Source: an uncultured Muribaculaceae bacterium
GTDB lineage: Bacteria > Bacteroidota > Bacteroidia > Bacteroidales > Muribaculaceae
DNA length: 53,984 nt
Direction of reading: 5' to 3'
Assembly: GCA_910584495.1 (NCBI GenBank)
Contig: CAJUAR010000010.1
Coordinates: 1 to 53,984, forward strand
Under the pieces are notes generated by a model. The model was not told where the DNA came from. It made no database searches and worked only from the letters and a program-made list of their open reading frames with translations. This document shows positions 43,515-52,705 of the stretch, one piece after another (the stretch's first letter is position 1; every line of letters begins with the position of its first letter). Both the position numbers and the translations under genes were made by a program.

Positions 43515-43886
43515 AGAGCATGGCCGGAGGGTCTGTCGCTCGCACCGCCTGGGTGCGAGAGGAAAGTCCGAGCAACGCAGAGCACCATATTTTCTAACGG
43601 GAAGCTATCGGCAACGGTAGGGACAATGTGACAGAAAACAACCGCCGGCACTTGTCGGCAAGGGTGAAAAGGCGAGGTAAGAGCTCACCGGGCGACATGG
43701 CAACATGCCGCGCCGCACATCCTATGGGTTGCAAGGTCAAGTATACCGGCATCTAAGGGCTGCTCGTCCATTGCCGGGGGGTAGACTGCTTACGGCCGAA
43801 AGGCCAGATAAATGACAGACAGCGGCGTGTAACTCTCAGCGAAAATGCCGCCGCTACATAACTCGGCTTATACTCCGACCATGCTT
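43515..43886 (+). ncRNA. rnpB: RNase P RNA, bacterial class A
   Basis: About 370 nt of RNA enzyme that matures tRNA 5' ends. The ends pair (GCATGGCCGGAG at 43518 with CTCCGACCATGC ending 43884). Hallmark segments include GAGGAAAGTCCGAGC near the 5' end, GGTAAGAGCTCACC, and AGATAAATGACAGAC near the 3' end. It follows lpxA by 9 bp and is closed by a run of eight T residues (43885-43892). Exact ends are approximate. Confidence 0.93.
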
Positions 43887-43892
43887 TTTTTT
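43885..43892 (+). terminator. T run after RNase P RNA
   Basis: Eight T residues directly follow the terminal P1 stem of RNase P RNA, giving a stem and T-tract terminator. Confidence 0.6.
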
Positions 43893-43940
43893 CATTGCGC
43901 AATGCTGCAGTGCGGAGGCAAGCTTCTGTGGCAATGACAG

Positions 43941-43974
43941 AAATTCGACATTCAAAATTCGACATTCAAAATTT
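43941..43974 (+). repeat. Tandem repeat of a 14-bp unit
   Basis: The unit AAATTCGACATTCA occurs twice in full and partly a third time. It lies immediately before the DUF695 gene and covers where its start and leader would be expected. Similar AT-rich repeats occur in Bacteroidetes genomes, but the function here is unknown. Confidence 0.8.
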
Positions 43975-43979
43975 CAGAA

Positions 43980-44414
43980 GTGGACTGGTTCACCATGCCG
44001 GCATGCGGTGCCGACGGCAAAACAATCATAGTGACGGGACGGCTCGATGTTGAAAAATTTCGAAGCCGCGAACGCAACAACATCCGTGTTGAGGTGAGTA
44101 TGCCCTATACTCCGGACGGCGAATTGGGCTTTCCCGACGAAGCTACGTCAGACCTTCTCGACAAGGCCACAGAGGCCATGCAGGCTGCGCTAAAGGGCAA
44201 AAACACCGCCATCATGACGGGTATATACACCGGCGGAGGGCGTCGCGACTGGATTTTCTATACTTTCAGCACCGAAGTTTTCGGAACATTCCTCAACCGT
44301 GCTCTTGCCGAACTGCCCACCCTGCCGCTTGAAATCTACGCCGAGAACGACCCCGTCTGGGCCGAGTACGATGAAATGCTTGCTGTAGCCCCCACGCCGA
44401 GCGATGAAGACTAA
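43980..44414 (+). CDS. DUF695 domain-like protein
   Basis: A 144-residue soluble protein. DWFTMPACGADGKTIIVTGRLDVEKF, VEVSMPY, and RRDWIFYTFS with LNRALAEL near the end resemble DUF695, a domain of unknown role. It starts with GTG at 43980, since the ATG at 43995 would cut off the conserved Trp. The tandem repeat upstream may have replaced an original start. No functional link to rnpB is apparent. Confidence 0.65.
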   Translation: MDWFTMPACGADGKTIIVTGRLDVEKFRSRERNNIRVEVSMPYTPDGELGFPDEATSDLLDKATEAMQAALKGKNTAIMTGIYTGGGRRDWIFYTFSTEVFGTFLNRALAELPTLPLEIYAENDPVWAEYDEMLAVAPTPSDED

Positions 44415-44436
44415 TGATAAAAATAATAATTAATTT

Positions 44437-45450
44437 ATGTCACGTCTCTGCTACATAAGTCGCAACTATAAAAGCACCGGCTACGCAGGTGGAAAAGCTC
44501 GTGTTGATATCGAGGATATACTTAGTAATATGGGAGCCGTCAATCTTGGTTTGCGGCGCACATTCTATAGCAATAAGATTGTAGATTATTTCCGCAATCT
44601 TGCCGGAATTATTCATTTTATGTTTTCGGCGAGAAAAGGCGATACCCTTTTAATCCAATATCCGCTCAAAAAATATTTTCGCTTTGTATGCCGGTGGGCT
44701 CGACTTCGTGGCGTTCGTACCATTTCGGTGATCCACGACTTGGGGAGTTTTCGTCGGCATCGCCTCTCTGTGAAGCAAGAAATAAACAAACTATCACTAT
44801 GTGATGCACTTATAGTCGCTAATAATGGTGCGGCTGAATGGCTTCGGCAGAAAGGTTATAAGAATCCTATTACTGAATTGGAAGCTTTTGATTTCCTTAG
44901 CGAATCCCGCCCCAAAGAACAGAAAACAGAACCTGTCTCGTGCCTATTTGTAGGGGGGCTGAAAGCAGATGGTAACGGATTTCTCTATAAATTACCTTCT
45001 AAGGTCGATGTGGAGCTTTATGGACAAAATGCACCCTCTGAACTTACGGCAAATGTGCATCTCCATGGTTTTGGCGAGCCTGACCGAATCATTGAGAATG
45101 CCCCCGGACGATATGGCGTGATATGGTATGGAAACACGCTCGAACATGATGATGCAGGCTACATAGGCGAATATATCAAATACTGCGCTCCGCACAAGAT
45201 GAGCCTGTATATTCGAGCCGAAAAGCCTGTAATCATATGGAAAGGTGCCGGTTCTGCTCCTTTTATTCAGCGTGAAGGTGTCGGTATTGCGGTCGATTCG
45301 CTTGTTAATCTCGACGATGTTCTTGAAAGTGTAAGTTACGAACAATATAACGAGATGAAGCGCAATGTGCGTCGTGTAGCTGCAAAATTGGCTAATGGCG
45401 GCTTCATTCGTGATGCTCTCGCTCGTCTTGGTGTGCCACAAGTCAAATGA
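44437..45450 (+). CDS. Galactofuranosyltransferase-like glycosyltransferase
   Basis: A 337-residue protein with a start (RLCYISRNYKSTGYAGGKARVDIEDIL) like beta-1,6-galactofuranosyltransferases such as WbbI. ISVIHDLGSFRR and GVIWYGNTLEHDDAG follow in the GT-B-like order, and VGIAVDSLVNLDDVL ends it. Composition is visibly AT-richer than its neighbours, so recent acquisition is possible. It probably adds a sugar to a surface glycan; the sugar is not certain. Confidence 0.7.
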   Translation: MSRLCYISRNYKSTGYAGGKARVDIEDILSNMGAVNLGLRRTFYSNKIVDYFRNLAGIIHFMFSARKGDTLLIQYPLKKYFRFVCRWARLRGVRTISVIHDLGSFRRHRLSVKQEINKLSLCDALIVANNGAAEWLRQKGYKNPITELEAFDFLSESRPKEQKTEPVSCLFVGGLKADGNGFLYKLPSKVDVELYGQNAPSELTANVHLHGFGEPDRIIENAPGRYGVIWYGNTLEHDDAGYIGEYIKYCAPHKMSLYIRAEKPVIIWKGAGSAPFIQREGVGIAVDSLVNLDDVLESVSYEQYNEMKRNVRRVAAKLANGGFIRDALARLGVPQVK

Positions 45451-45490
45451 TTTCGGCTTGGGCCAAATATTTACCGTGTTAACAAAAAAA

Positions 45491-45524
45491 CAACGCGCAG
45501 CCCGGTTGGTTGCGCGTTGTTTTG
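45491..45524. terminator. Bidirectional intrinsic terminator
   Basis: CAACGCGCA (45491-45499) pairs perfectly with TGCGCGTTG (45511-45519) around an 11-base loop. T runs are present on both strands (TTTTG after the stem on plus, TTTTTTTG on minus). It separates the convergent glycosyltransferase and carboxylase-subunit genes. Confidence 0.85.
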
Positions 45525-45540
45525 TAAAAAAAGTTTCTTA

Positions 45541-47418
45541 TTATTCGAATTCGACGAGGACTTCGTCGGTGCTGACCACGTCTTCGGGTTTGACGAAGAT
45601 TCGTTTGATGGTGTAGTCGGCATCGGCGGTAACGTCGTTCTCCATCTTCATGGCTTCGTAGACGAGAACGGTCTGGCCTTTCTTCACCTTTTCGCCGGGG
45701 GCCACCTTAATCTCAATCACTCGACCGCCCATAGGAGCTTTGAGGGTAGGACCGGTGATGGGTTCCATTGTTTCGACAACGTCTTCTTTTACATCAGCTG
45801 CGGCTTTCGGGGCTGCAGCTTCGGTGGCTGCATATTCCTCGGCGCGGCGTTTGCGCAGGAAGGTGTTGGCTACGGTGGGCAGCAGCTCGAGCAGCAGTTC
45901 TTCTTCTTTGTTGCTTGCCAGGGGCACATTGCCATATTCGGGAAGTGTGGGGTTGGCCGGCTTTTTATATGAGTTCACGTCGTAGGGCTTCTCCTCGGGG
46001 CTTCCGGTGATTTTTTCGCGGAAAGCAGGATCGACAGGCACGGGGGTGTGGCCATATTCGCCTTTGACGAGCGAGATGAACTGGTTCGAGGGGTTAGAAT
46101 AGTCGGGGTTGCCTTTTTTGCGGTCGAGAGCAACACTCACGGCTTGGGAGCCAACGATTTGGCTTGTAGGAGTGACGAGGGGCACAAGGCCGGCATCGCG
46201 GCGTACCATGGGGATGAGCTTCATGGCATCTTCCAGAAGGTCGCTGGCTCCGAGGGCTTTGAGCTGGGCCACCATGTTGGAGTACATGCCGCCGGGCACT
46301 TCGGCATTCTTCACAATTTCGTTCGGTTTGGGGAAGCCGAAGTAGTCTTCAATCTTGTGGCAGGCATCGAGTAGCGCTGCTTCGTCGCCGGCTTTGGCTG
46401 CAGCAATGGCGCTGTCGAACAGGGCATCGACCTCGGCGGGCAGGGTGTCCTTGAGAGGGTCGAAATTGCGCGGCATTTTGTCTTTGTTGAGGTCGAAAGC
46501 GGCAAGCGACTGTCGGGCCCCGAGCAGGTGTGTGCGGATTTGTCCAACGGCTTCCATGTTTGCTTCCACTTCGACGCCGAGTTTCTTGGCAAATACATAG
46601 ACAAGCTCAATAGCAGGAGCTGCCGAGCCGCCGCCGAACCACCAGATGTTTGTGTCGAGAATGTCGACACCGTTGAGAATGGCCATAAGCGACGACGCCA
46701 GGCCATATCCCGGGGTGCAGTGGGTGTGGAAGTCGACTGGTACTTTGAGGGCTGCTTTGAGTTTGGAGATGATGGAAGCTGCACGCGAAGGTGTTACCAA
46801 GCCTGCCATATCTTTGAGGGTTATGATCTTGGCTCCGAGACGCTCCATTTCGCGAGCTTTCTCAACGAAGTATTCGTCGGTGAAGATCTTTTTGGGTTCG
46901 TCGGCTTTCTTGCCAAAGAGACGGCTAAAGAAGCCGGGCTTTTCGGCGGGTTCTTCGTTTTTGGGGTCGACGGTGTAGCACACGGCACCATCGGCAATTC
47001 CGCCAAGCTCGTTGATGAGCTTTATGGATTCGCGCACATTGTCAATGTCGTTGAGGGCATCGAAAATACGCATCACATTCAGCCCGTTGTCGATAGCTTC
47101 CTTGTAGAAACCTTCGAGCACGCTGTTGGGGTAGGGAACATAGCCGAAGAGGTTACGACCGCGCGACAGTGCAGAGAGCAGCGATTTGCCCTTCATGGCC
47201 TTTGAGATGATGCGAAGACGATCCCATGGCGATTCGTCGAGATATCTCATCACTGAATCGGGCACTGCGCCGCCCCATACTTCCATGATGTAGAAGCCGG
47301 CATTTTCGTAGTAGGGAAGGAGCTTGTCAATCTCGCCCTGGCTCAGGCGTGTGGCAAAAAGCGACTGCTGGCCGTCGCGCAGCGTGAGGTCGCGGATTTT
47401 CAATTTGCGTGTTACCAT
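45541..47418 (-). CDS. Biotin-dependent carboxyltransferase subunit (oxaloacetate decarboxylase alpha / pyruvate carboxylase B-like)
   Basis: A 625-residue protein. The carboxyltransferase domain starts with KIRDLTLRDGQQSLFATR. Metal and catalytic sites are IITLKDMAGL (Lys) and DFHTHCTPGYG (His residues). An Ala/Pro/Glu-rich linker (about residues 520-555) leads to a biotinyl domain with EAMKMEN, where Lys carries biotin. It handles oxaloacetate or pyruvate with partner subunits that are not in this window. The start MVTRKLKIRDL was chosen as the first Met fitting the family. A partial -7 element (TATTTTTG) lies at 47459-47452. Confidence 0.88.
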   Translation of the reverse strand: MVTRKLKIRDLTLRDGQQSLFATRLSQGEIDKLLPYYENAGFYIMEVWGGAVPDSVMRYLDESPWDRLRIISKAMKGKSLLSALSRGRNLFGYVPYPNSVLEGFYKEAIDNGLNVMRIFDALNDIDNVRESIKLINELGGIADGAVCYTVDPKNEEPAEKPGFFSRLFGKKADEPKKIFTDEYFVEKAREMERLGAKIITLKDMAGLVTPSRAASIISKLKAALKVPVDFHTHCTPGYGLASSLMAILNGVDILDTNIWWFGGGSAAPAIELVYVFAKKLGVEVEANMEAVGQIRTHLLGARQSLAAFDLNKDKMPRNFDPLKDTLPAEVDALFDSAIAAAKAGDEAALLDACHKIEDYFGFPKPNEIVKNAEVPGGMYSNMVAQLKALGASDLLEDAMKLIPMVRRDAGLVPLVTPTSQIVGSQAVSVALDRKKGNPDYSNPSNQFISLVKGEYGHTPVPVDPAFREKITGSPEEKPYDVNSYKKPANPTLPEYGNVPLASNKEEELLLELLPTVANTFLRKRRAEEYAATEAAAPKAAADVKEDVVETMEPITGPTLKAPMGGRVIEIKVAPGEKVKKGQTVLVYEAMKMENDVTADADYTIKRIFVKPEDVVSTDEVLVEFE

Positions 47419-47615
47419 CTGTATGGGTTTTTGTGGTTGTATATTTGGACGCAAAAATAAAACATTGTTTTCAATTAAGGAAATTTTTCCGCATTTTTTT
47501 GTCAAAGAAGTGTGGAATTAGTTTTGTCGTTTGGCGGTGAGATAGCTTAGTGGCACACAGGCATGGTGCTCGCAGTTTGGGATTTTTTGCTTACTTTTGT
47601 GCAAAATATTTGGTT

Positions 47616-48539
47616 ATGAAGCGAGTTTTGCCGTTTTTTTTCGCTGCCTTGTGTTTATGTGGCTGCAGCGAGAGATATAAAGAGTATGAGCCTGTAAGGG
47701 TTGCCGATGTCTATGGGGCTATGCGCAATCTGACGGGCCCGGACAGCATTGCAGCACGTCGTGCGCTTGTCGAGGATAGTGTTGAAGTTGGAGCTTTCAT
47801 GAAAACAGTGTCGGAACTTCCCTGCGACACACTGCTTATCGAGGGATGGGCGGCTTCGCGAGCAGTGGCCATGTTTACACCTCCTGTCGATTCGGTGTTT
47901 GGCGGTACGGCGGTTCTTGCCGGACATTTAGGAAATATTCTTGGCCATGCCGAGGCTGAAGGACTGCATTTGCCGCGCCGCCGCTATGCTGCTGTGGTCT
48001 ACGACCGTCCCAAATCTATTCTCTTTGTCGATTCGGTGATGCTTGTCGCTCTTAATCATTATCTTGGGGCAGATTTCGCCGGATATTCGCATTGGCCCTA
48101 CTTTATGCGGCGCAGCAAAACACCGGAGGCGTTGCCCTACGACCTTGCCGAAGCGTTGGTGGCTACGGCCTATCCTTATAATGGAGGAGATGGTACTGTG
48201 ATGTCTCGTCTTCTCTACGAGGGAGCGCTTGCCGAGGCCAAACATCGACTTGTCGGGGGCAGCGAGGCCGCAGCCTTGGGCTATGACAAGGACGAATGGC
48301 AATGGCTCCTTGATAATGAAGAAGCTATTTGGCAGCGTCTTGCGGTAGAACGATTGCTCTACGACACATCGCAAAGCACCATCGACCGTCTTGTGGCACC
48401 TTCGGCATACACATCTATTCTTGGTTCTGAGGTTCCCGGACGTGCCGGGCGATTTGTGGGTTATCGCCTTGTGCGCAAATATCTCAAAGAACATCCAGAG
48501 GCAAGTCTGTCGGAACTCCTGACCTCAATCAAAATGTGA
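47616..48539 (+). CDS. GldB-like lipoprotein
   Basis: A 307-residue lipoprotein with a signal peptide ending in the lipobox LCLCGCS. ALNHYLGADFAGYSHWPYF, DLAEALVATAYPY, and the end PGRAGRFVGYRLVRKYL match GldB-related proteins of gliding and type IX secretion in Bacteroidetes. The start MKRVLPFFF gives a clean signal peptide and lies 16 bp behind a TACTTTTG element. Together with GldH it points to an envelope with T9SS-type components. Confidence 0.82.
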   Translation: MKRVLPFFFAALCLCGCSERYKEYEPVRVADVYGAMRNLTGPDSIAARRALVEDSVEVGAFMKTVSELPCDTLLIEGWAASRAVAMFTPPVDSVFGGTAVLAGHLGNILGHAEAEGLHLPRRRYAAVVYDRPKSILFVDSVMLVALNHYLGADFAGYSHWPYFMRRSKTPEALPYDLAEALVATAYPYNGGDGTVMSRLLYEGALAEAKHRLVGGSEAAALGYDKDEWQWLLDNEEAIWQRLAVERLLYDTSQSTIDRLVAPSAYTSILGSEVPGRAGRFVGYRLVRKYLKEHPEASLSELLTSIKM

Positions 48540-48559
48540 AACTTGCTCAAAGAAGAGCA

Positions 48560-49816
48560 TCATTCTGCTGATTCGTCCGGCAGGTAGCGCGAGGGAAGGC
48601 CTTTTTTCGATTTTGCACCGAGGCTTTCGAGCTTCTGGGCTTTGGCAATGAGGTTGCCGGGCCCGGCGGTAAGTTTGGAGAACGCTGCATTCCATGCATC
48701 TCGGCCCTGCGAGAGTGTTTTGTCCAGACGGTCCATGTCTTCGAGGAAGCCGCGAAACTTGTCGAGCATCTTGCCGGCTTCGTCGGCAATGGCCAGTGCG
48801 TTGCGGTTCTGTTTGTCGTGGCGCCACATCTGTTCGATTAGTTTGACGATGGACATCAGGTGTGTGGGCGAGATGATGAGCACGTGACTGTCGTAGGCTG
48901 TCTGCCACAGTTGGTTGTCGAGATTCATTGCGGCAAGAAACGCACCTTCGTGAGGAATGAACATCAGCACATAGTCGAATCGTCCTTCGGCCACGACATC
49001 CTGATAGGATTTGTTGCGAAGCTCGGAAATATGTTTTTTGACGGATGCCACATGAGCGCGTGCATACTGTTGGCGCAGGTTGTCGTTTTCGGCGTTGACC
49101 ATGTTCATATAGTCTTGAATTGACACCTTCGAATCGATGATGATTTTGCGTCCTTCGGTATAATTGATAACCACATCGGGTCGCAGTCTGCGGCCGTCAC
49201 AGTCGGTTACTGATTCCTGCACAGTATATTCATAGCCGCGACGGAAGCCTACACGCTCCAGGATATTGTCGAGAATCATTTCTCCCCAGTCGCCCTGTAG
49301 CTTAGAGTTGCCTTTTAGCACGTCGGTGAGGCGGCGGGTTTCGCGGCTGACGGTTTGGTTGAGGTCGACAAGCTCGCGAACTCTTTCGCCGAGCGAGAAA
49401 CGTTCACGAGCCTCTTCATTGTAGCGGTCGGTGATTGTTTTGCGGAAGTTTTCGAGGTTTTCCTTCATTGGGGCCAACACTTCGTCGAGGCCGTTGCGGC
49501 TTTGCTTGCGCAGTTCTTCGCTGTTGTCCATCAGCACTTTTGCCGCCAGTTGGCTGAAACGTTCTTCGGCTTCGAGGCTTTGTCGGCGTATTTTTTCTTT
49601 CTCCTGTTCGAATTCGTCGTGCAGACGCTTGTTTTCGGACTGGGCTTGGAGCAAGGCCTCTCGTGTCGTTGCCATTGAAGCTTCGGAGGCTGCAAGCCTC
49701 TCGGCGAGCCTGACATTCTCCATGGCGGTGTCGGATGCCTTGCGCGAAGTTTTGGCATAGAGTGCGACCGTTACGGCGCATGCTGCGATAAGAGCGAGTA
49801 TAATGATCAGTTGCAT
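48560..49816 (-). CDS. rmuC: RmuC family DNA recombination protein
   Basis: A 418-residue protein with an N-terminal membrane helix (MQLIIILALIAACAVTVAL) and a long coiled coil to about residue 130. The RmuC nuclease-like domain shows GDWGEMILDNILERVG, LRPDVVINYTEGRKIIIDSKV and FDYVLMFIPHEGAF. The role is in limiting DNA rearrangement. The start MQLIIIL overlaps the queA stop by 10 bp. Confidence 0.92.
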   Translation of the reverse strand: MQLIIILALIAACAVTVALYAKTSRKASDTAMENVRLAERLAASEASMATTREALLQAQSENKRLHDEFEQEKEKIRRQSLEAEERFSQLAAKVLMDNSEELRKQSRNGLDEVLAPMKENLENFRKTITDRYNEEARERFSLGERVRELVDLNQTVSRETRRLTDVLKGNSKLQGDWGEMILDNILERVGFRRGYEYTVQESVTDCDGRRLRPDVVINYTEGRKIIIDSKVSIQDYMNMVNAENDNLRQQYARAHVASVKKHISELRNKSYQDVVAEGRFDYVLMFIPHEGAFLAAMNLDNQLWQTAYDSHVLIISPTHLMSIVKLIEQMWRHDKQNRNALAIADEAGKMLDKFRGFLEDMDRLDKTLSQGRDAWNAAFSKLTAGPGNLIAKAQKLESLGAKSKKGLPSRYLPDESAE

Positions 49817-51045
49817 AGTTGTTTGCGGAAAAACAGGCAAGCATCGCCATAGCTCAGAAAACGGTAGTTTCCGGCGAGAGCGTGCTTGTAGACATTGCGC
49901 CAGGCATCGCCTATGAAGGCGCTTACGAGAAGGAGCAGAGTGCTTGCCGGCTGGTGGAAATTGGTAATCATGGCATCTACAATGCGGTAGTCATAGCCCG
50001 GTGCGATGATGATGCGTGTGTGGGCGGTGAACATATCGGCCCCTGATGCAGCGAGATGCTCCGACAGAGCGCGCAGGGCCTCGGTAGCCGAAATTTCGGG
50101 CAGCTCAGTATCGTATGGTGTCCATTGAGGAACTTCGCCAGACCACTTTCCTGCCATGATTAGTCGTCCGGCGTGGTAGAGGCTCTCGAGCGTTCGCACC
50201 GATGTGGTGCCGACAGCAACTATGGGGCGCTGCCCGACGCTTTGTGCCAGCTCATTGATGAGCGAAGCTTCAACGGCGATAAACTCGCTGTGCATATCGT
50301 GGTCGGCAATGACATTGCTTTTGACCGGACGGAATGTGCCGGCACCTACGTGGAGGGTGACAGAACGGACCTCAACGCCCAGCTCGGGCAGACGGGCAAG
50401 CAGTTCGGGAGTAAAATGCAGACCGGCAGTCGGGGCCGCTACCGAGCCGTCGATGCGGCTGTAGACGGTCTGGTAGTCGGTGCTGTCGGCAGCTTCGGAC
50501 GGACGGTTGAGATAGGGCGGAATTGGAATTTCGCCCACGGCTGATATAATGTCCGAAAAAGACACGTCAGAGTTGTCCCATTCAAAGATTATGGTACGCG
50601 ATTTGTCGGCTGCCGGAGGAAGCGGGGCCTGTGTGGCGTGCAATGTTGTGTGTCCCGAAGCTGTGTCGACCTCCATGCAGAGCGAGCCTTCCTTCCATTT
50701 TTTAGCATTGCCCACGAGGCACTGCCATCGGCAGCGGCCACGTGAGGCAAAAGCCATGGCATAGTCGGCCGGTTCGTTCGGCTCGAGGCAGAAAATTTCT
50801 ATTGCCGCTCCTGTGGTTTTGGAAAAACGGAGGCGTGCGTTGATTACGCGAGTGTCGTTTCGTACCATCAAAGCTCCCTTGGGCATGAGGGCCGGAAGCT
50901 CGGAGAAAACATGGTCGGTAATGTTGCCGTTTTTATAGCAGAGAAGTTTGCAAGCATCACGAACGGCGAGCGGATGCAATGCAATCCGCTCGCCGGGTAA
51001 TTCGTAATTATAGTCTTCTATCTTAATATTCCTTGGGTTATCCAT
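49807..51045 (-). CDS. queA: S-adenosylmethionine:tRNA ribosyltransferase-isomerase
   Basis: A 412-residue enzyme that adds the epoxycyclopentanediol precursor to preQ1 in tRNA, a late queuosine step. YNYELPGERIALHPL opens the protein, VRNDTRVINARLRF, DGSVAAPTAGLHFTPELL and LHVGAGTFRPV are conserved blocks, and ITNFHQPASTLLLLVSAF lies near the end. It overlaps rmuC by 10 bp and the upstream gene stop by 1 bp. queD and queE lie 25 kb away in this window. Confidence 0.95.
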   Translation of the reverse strand: MDNPRNIKIEDYNYELPGERIALHPLAVRDACKLLCYKNGNITDHVFSELPALMPKGALMVRNDTRVINARLRFSKTTGAAIEIFCLEPNEPADYAMAFASRGRCRWQCLVGNAKKWKEGSLCMEVDTASGHTTLHATQAPLPPAADKSRTIIFEWDNSDVSFSDIISAVGEIPIPPYLNRPSEAADSTDYQTVYSRIDGSVAAPTAGLHFTPELLARLPELGVEVRSVTLHVGAGTFRPVKSNVIADHDMHSEFIAVEASLINELAQSVGQRPIVAVGTTSVRTLESLYHAGRLIMAGKWSGEVPQWTPYDTELPEISATEALRALSEHLAASGADMFTAHTRIIIAPGYDYRIVDAMITNFHQPASTLLLLVSAFIGDAWRNVYKHALAGNYRFLSYGDACLFFRKQLCN

Positions 51046-52685
51046 TAGAAACGTATGCCGGTGGATATAATAAGGTTGTTATAGTTGTCGCTCATCGAGG
51101 CCGAAGGAGTTACGGAGCCTTCGCCACCCGATGTCCAAGGTGTATAGGCGTGGTAAGTGCTCTTGCGGTTGGTGTGCTGGAAGGTGGCGTCGATATACCA
51201 CGAGCCAACGCGGTAGCCAAGACCAAAGGAGACGTTGTTCACGCTCTTGTCGAAGGAATAGCTGGGGTCGGTGCCGGAAGTGTAGACTGTGGCACGCCCT
51301 TCGCGCACTTCATCTTTGACATTGGAGGTCTGATAGTTATAACCTGCACGGACGCTGAACCGGGGAGTGATGCGATACTCGGCTCCGACGCGGAGAATGT
51401 TAGCTGCCTTGTATTGGTTTTTGACATCCTGGTTGGCGTAGGTGTTTTCTACATAGCTGCCCCCGAGAGTCCCGAAGTTCTCTTGCTTGAGTTTCATGTC
51501 GTTATAAGCCACTCGCTCATAGTCGAGGCTGAGAAGGCCCTGGTTTGCGATGGTGAGCGAAGCCCCGACCATGAAACGCCATGGGGTCTGCAGACGTGAG
51601 GTATAATCGTAGGGAGGCGTTTCGCAAGTGCCGTTTTCGGTGGGACGGTTTTTATCGACAGCATCATCGGGAGTGTATGCGTAGCTGACATCGCCATAGC
51701 CGGTGTGGCGGAGATGCAGATAGGTAGGTGTATGGACTGCAAAACCGATGCGGAGCATGTCGACGGGGCGGACAATGAGACCTACTTTGAAGTTGGCTCC
51801 CGAGCCGGTGACATAGCGGTCGTTGTAGAGGTCGAAGCCGGCATTGCCCGGGGTGTTGGCATCCTGTGCTTTGTTGTAGACCAGGGCGTTGGCCATGCTT
51901 TCGGAATAGAGGGTGTTGCGCGAGTAGGACATGTCGACAATTCCAACGCCGAGACCCCAGTAGACAATGTCGCCGAAGTTGCCGGCAAAATCGATGTTGT
52001 ATTCGTCGGTGTAGCCGTGTTCGTGCACCTTATATAAAGCATCGCCAACCGTTCCGTTCTGAAACAGGCCCAGGTACTGGTTGTCGATGGGATTGCCGTC
52101 GGCATCGTAGGGGTTGTTGATCATCATCGACTGGTAGGAGAGAATCGACAGCCAGTCCTCGGAAGAATCCCAATAGGGGTCGTATTTTTTGTCCTCGTTG
52201 AGAAGGTCGCCGGAGTTGACACCGTTGGTGAACGAAGCCACGTAGTTGGAGAGCGAGGTCTGTGTCGACGGAGTATAGCCTTGGGTTATTCGGTCGAAAC
52301 TCGACAGTCGTGAGTAGCTGACACCAAACTGTAGAAAGTTCATCACGCCATCGAGCTTGAATGTTCCCACATAACCTATGTTGTCGAAGTAAGCTTTGGT
52401 CTTGTTGATGTCGCGCTTCATGTCGGAAGTTGTGTTGTAGTTGCGGAAGCTTACGTCGAAAGTAAGCCCCAGCTCGCTGCGGCGGAACAGACCGAGGCCG
52501 GCAGGGTTCTGCGTCATTGTTGAGAGATCACCGCCAAGAGCGGTGAATGCGCCGCCCATTCCCACGAAGCGTGCACTGCCTCTCAGTTCGGTAGGAGTAA
52601 TGTTGTAGGCATCTACTGCCGATTGAGCCATGGCCGTCGATGCTGCGGCCAGCAGACTTATTGTCAAGAAATTACGTGTTCTCAT
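51045..52685 (-). CDS. OMPP1/FadL/TodX family outer membrane channel
   Basis: A 546-residue protein with a signal peptide (MRTRNFLTISLLAAASTAMAQ). LRGSARFVGMGGAFTALGGDLSTM and the motif NPAGLGLFRRSELGL are the family start; the rest is beta-barrel with aromatic-rich strands, ending in YNNLIISTGIRF. Such proteins carry hydrophobic molecules across the outer membrane. The substrate is not known. It lies between a Trp/Gly-rich secreted protein and queA, with 1-bp overlap to queA. Confidence 0.88.
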   Translation of the reverse strand: MRTRNFLTISLLAAASTAMAQSAVDAYNITPTELRGSARFVGMGGAFTALGGDLSTMTQNPAGLGLFRRSELGLTFDVSFRNYNTTSDMKRDINKTKAYFDNIGYVGTFKLDGVMNFLQFGVSYSRLSSFDRITQGYTPSTQTSLSNYVASFTNGVNSGDLLNEDKKYDPYWDSSEDWLSILSYQSMMINNPYDADGNPIDNQYLGLFQNGTVGDALYKVHEHGYTDEYNIDFAGNFGDIVYWGLGVGIVDMSYSRNTLYSESMANALVYNKAQDANTPGNAGFDLYNDRYVTGSGANFKVGLIVRPVDMLRIGFAVHTPTYLHLRHTGYGDVSYAYTPDDAVDKNRPTENGTCETPPYDYTSRLQTPWRFMVGASLTIANQGLLSLDYERVAYNDMKLKQENFGTLGGSYVENTYANQDVKNQYKAANILRVGAEYRITPRFSVRAGYNYQTSNVKDEVREGRATVYTSGTDPSYSFDKSVNNVSFGLGYRVGSWYIDATFQHTNRKSTYHAYTPWTSGGEGSVTPSASMSDNYNNLIISTGIRF

Positions 52686-52705
52686 AATAATCGTTGAAAT
52701 AATGG

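Noticed and set aside
43941..43974. Possible CRISPR repeat
   Set aside because: The 14-bp units are directly adjacent with no spacers, and there are no cas genes in the window.
47521..47615. Possible tRNA between the carboxylase-subunit and GldB-like genes
   Set aside because: The short gap shows no cloverleaf pairing or T-loop signature; it holds a TACTTTTG promoter element instead.
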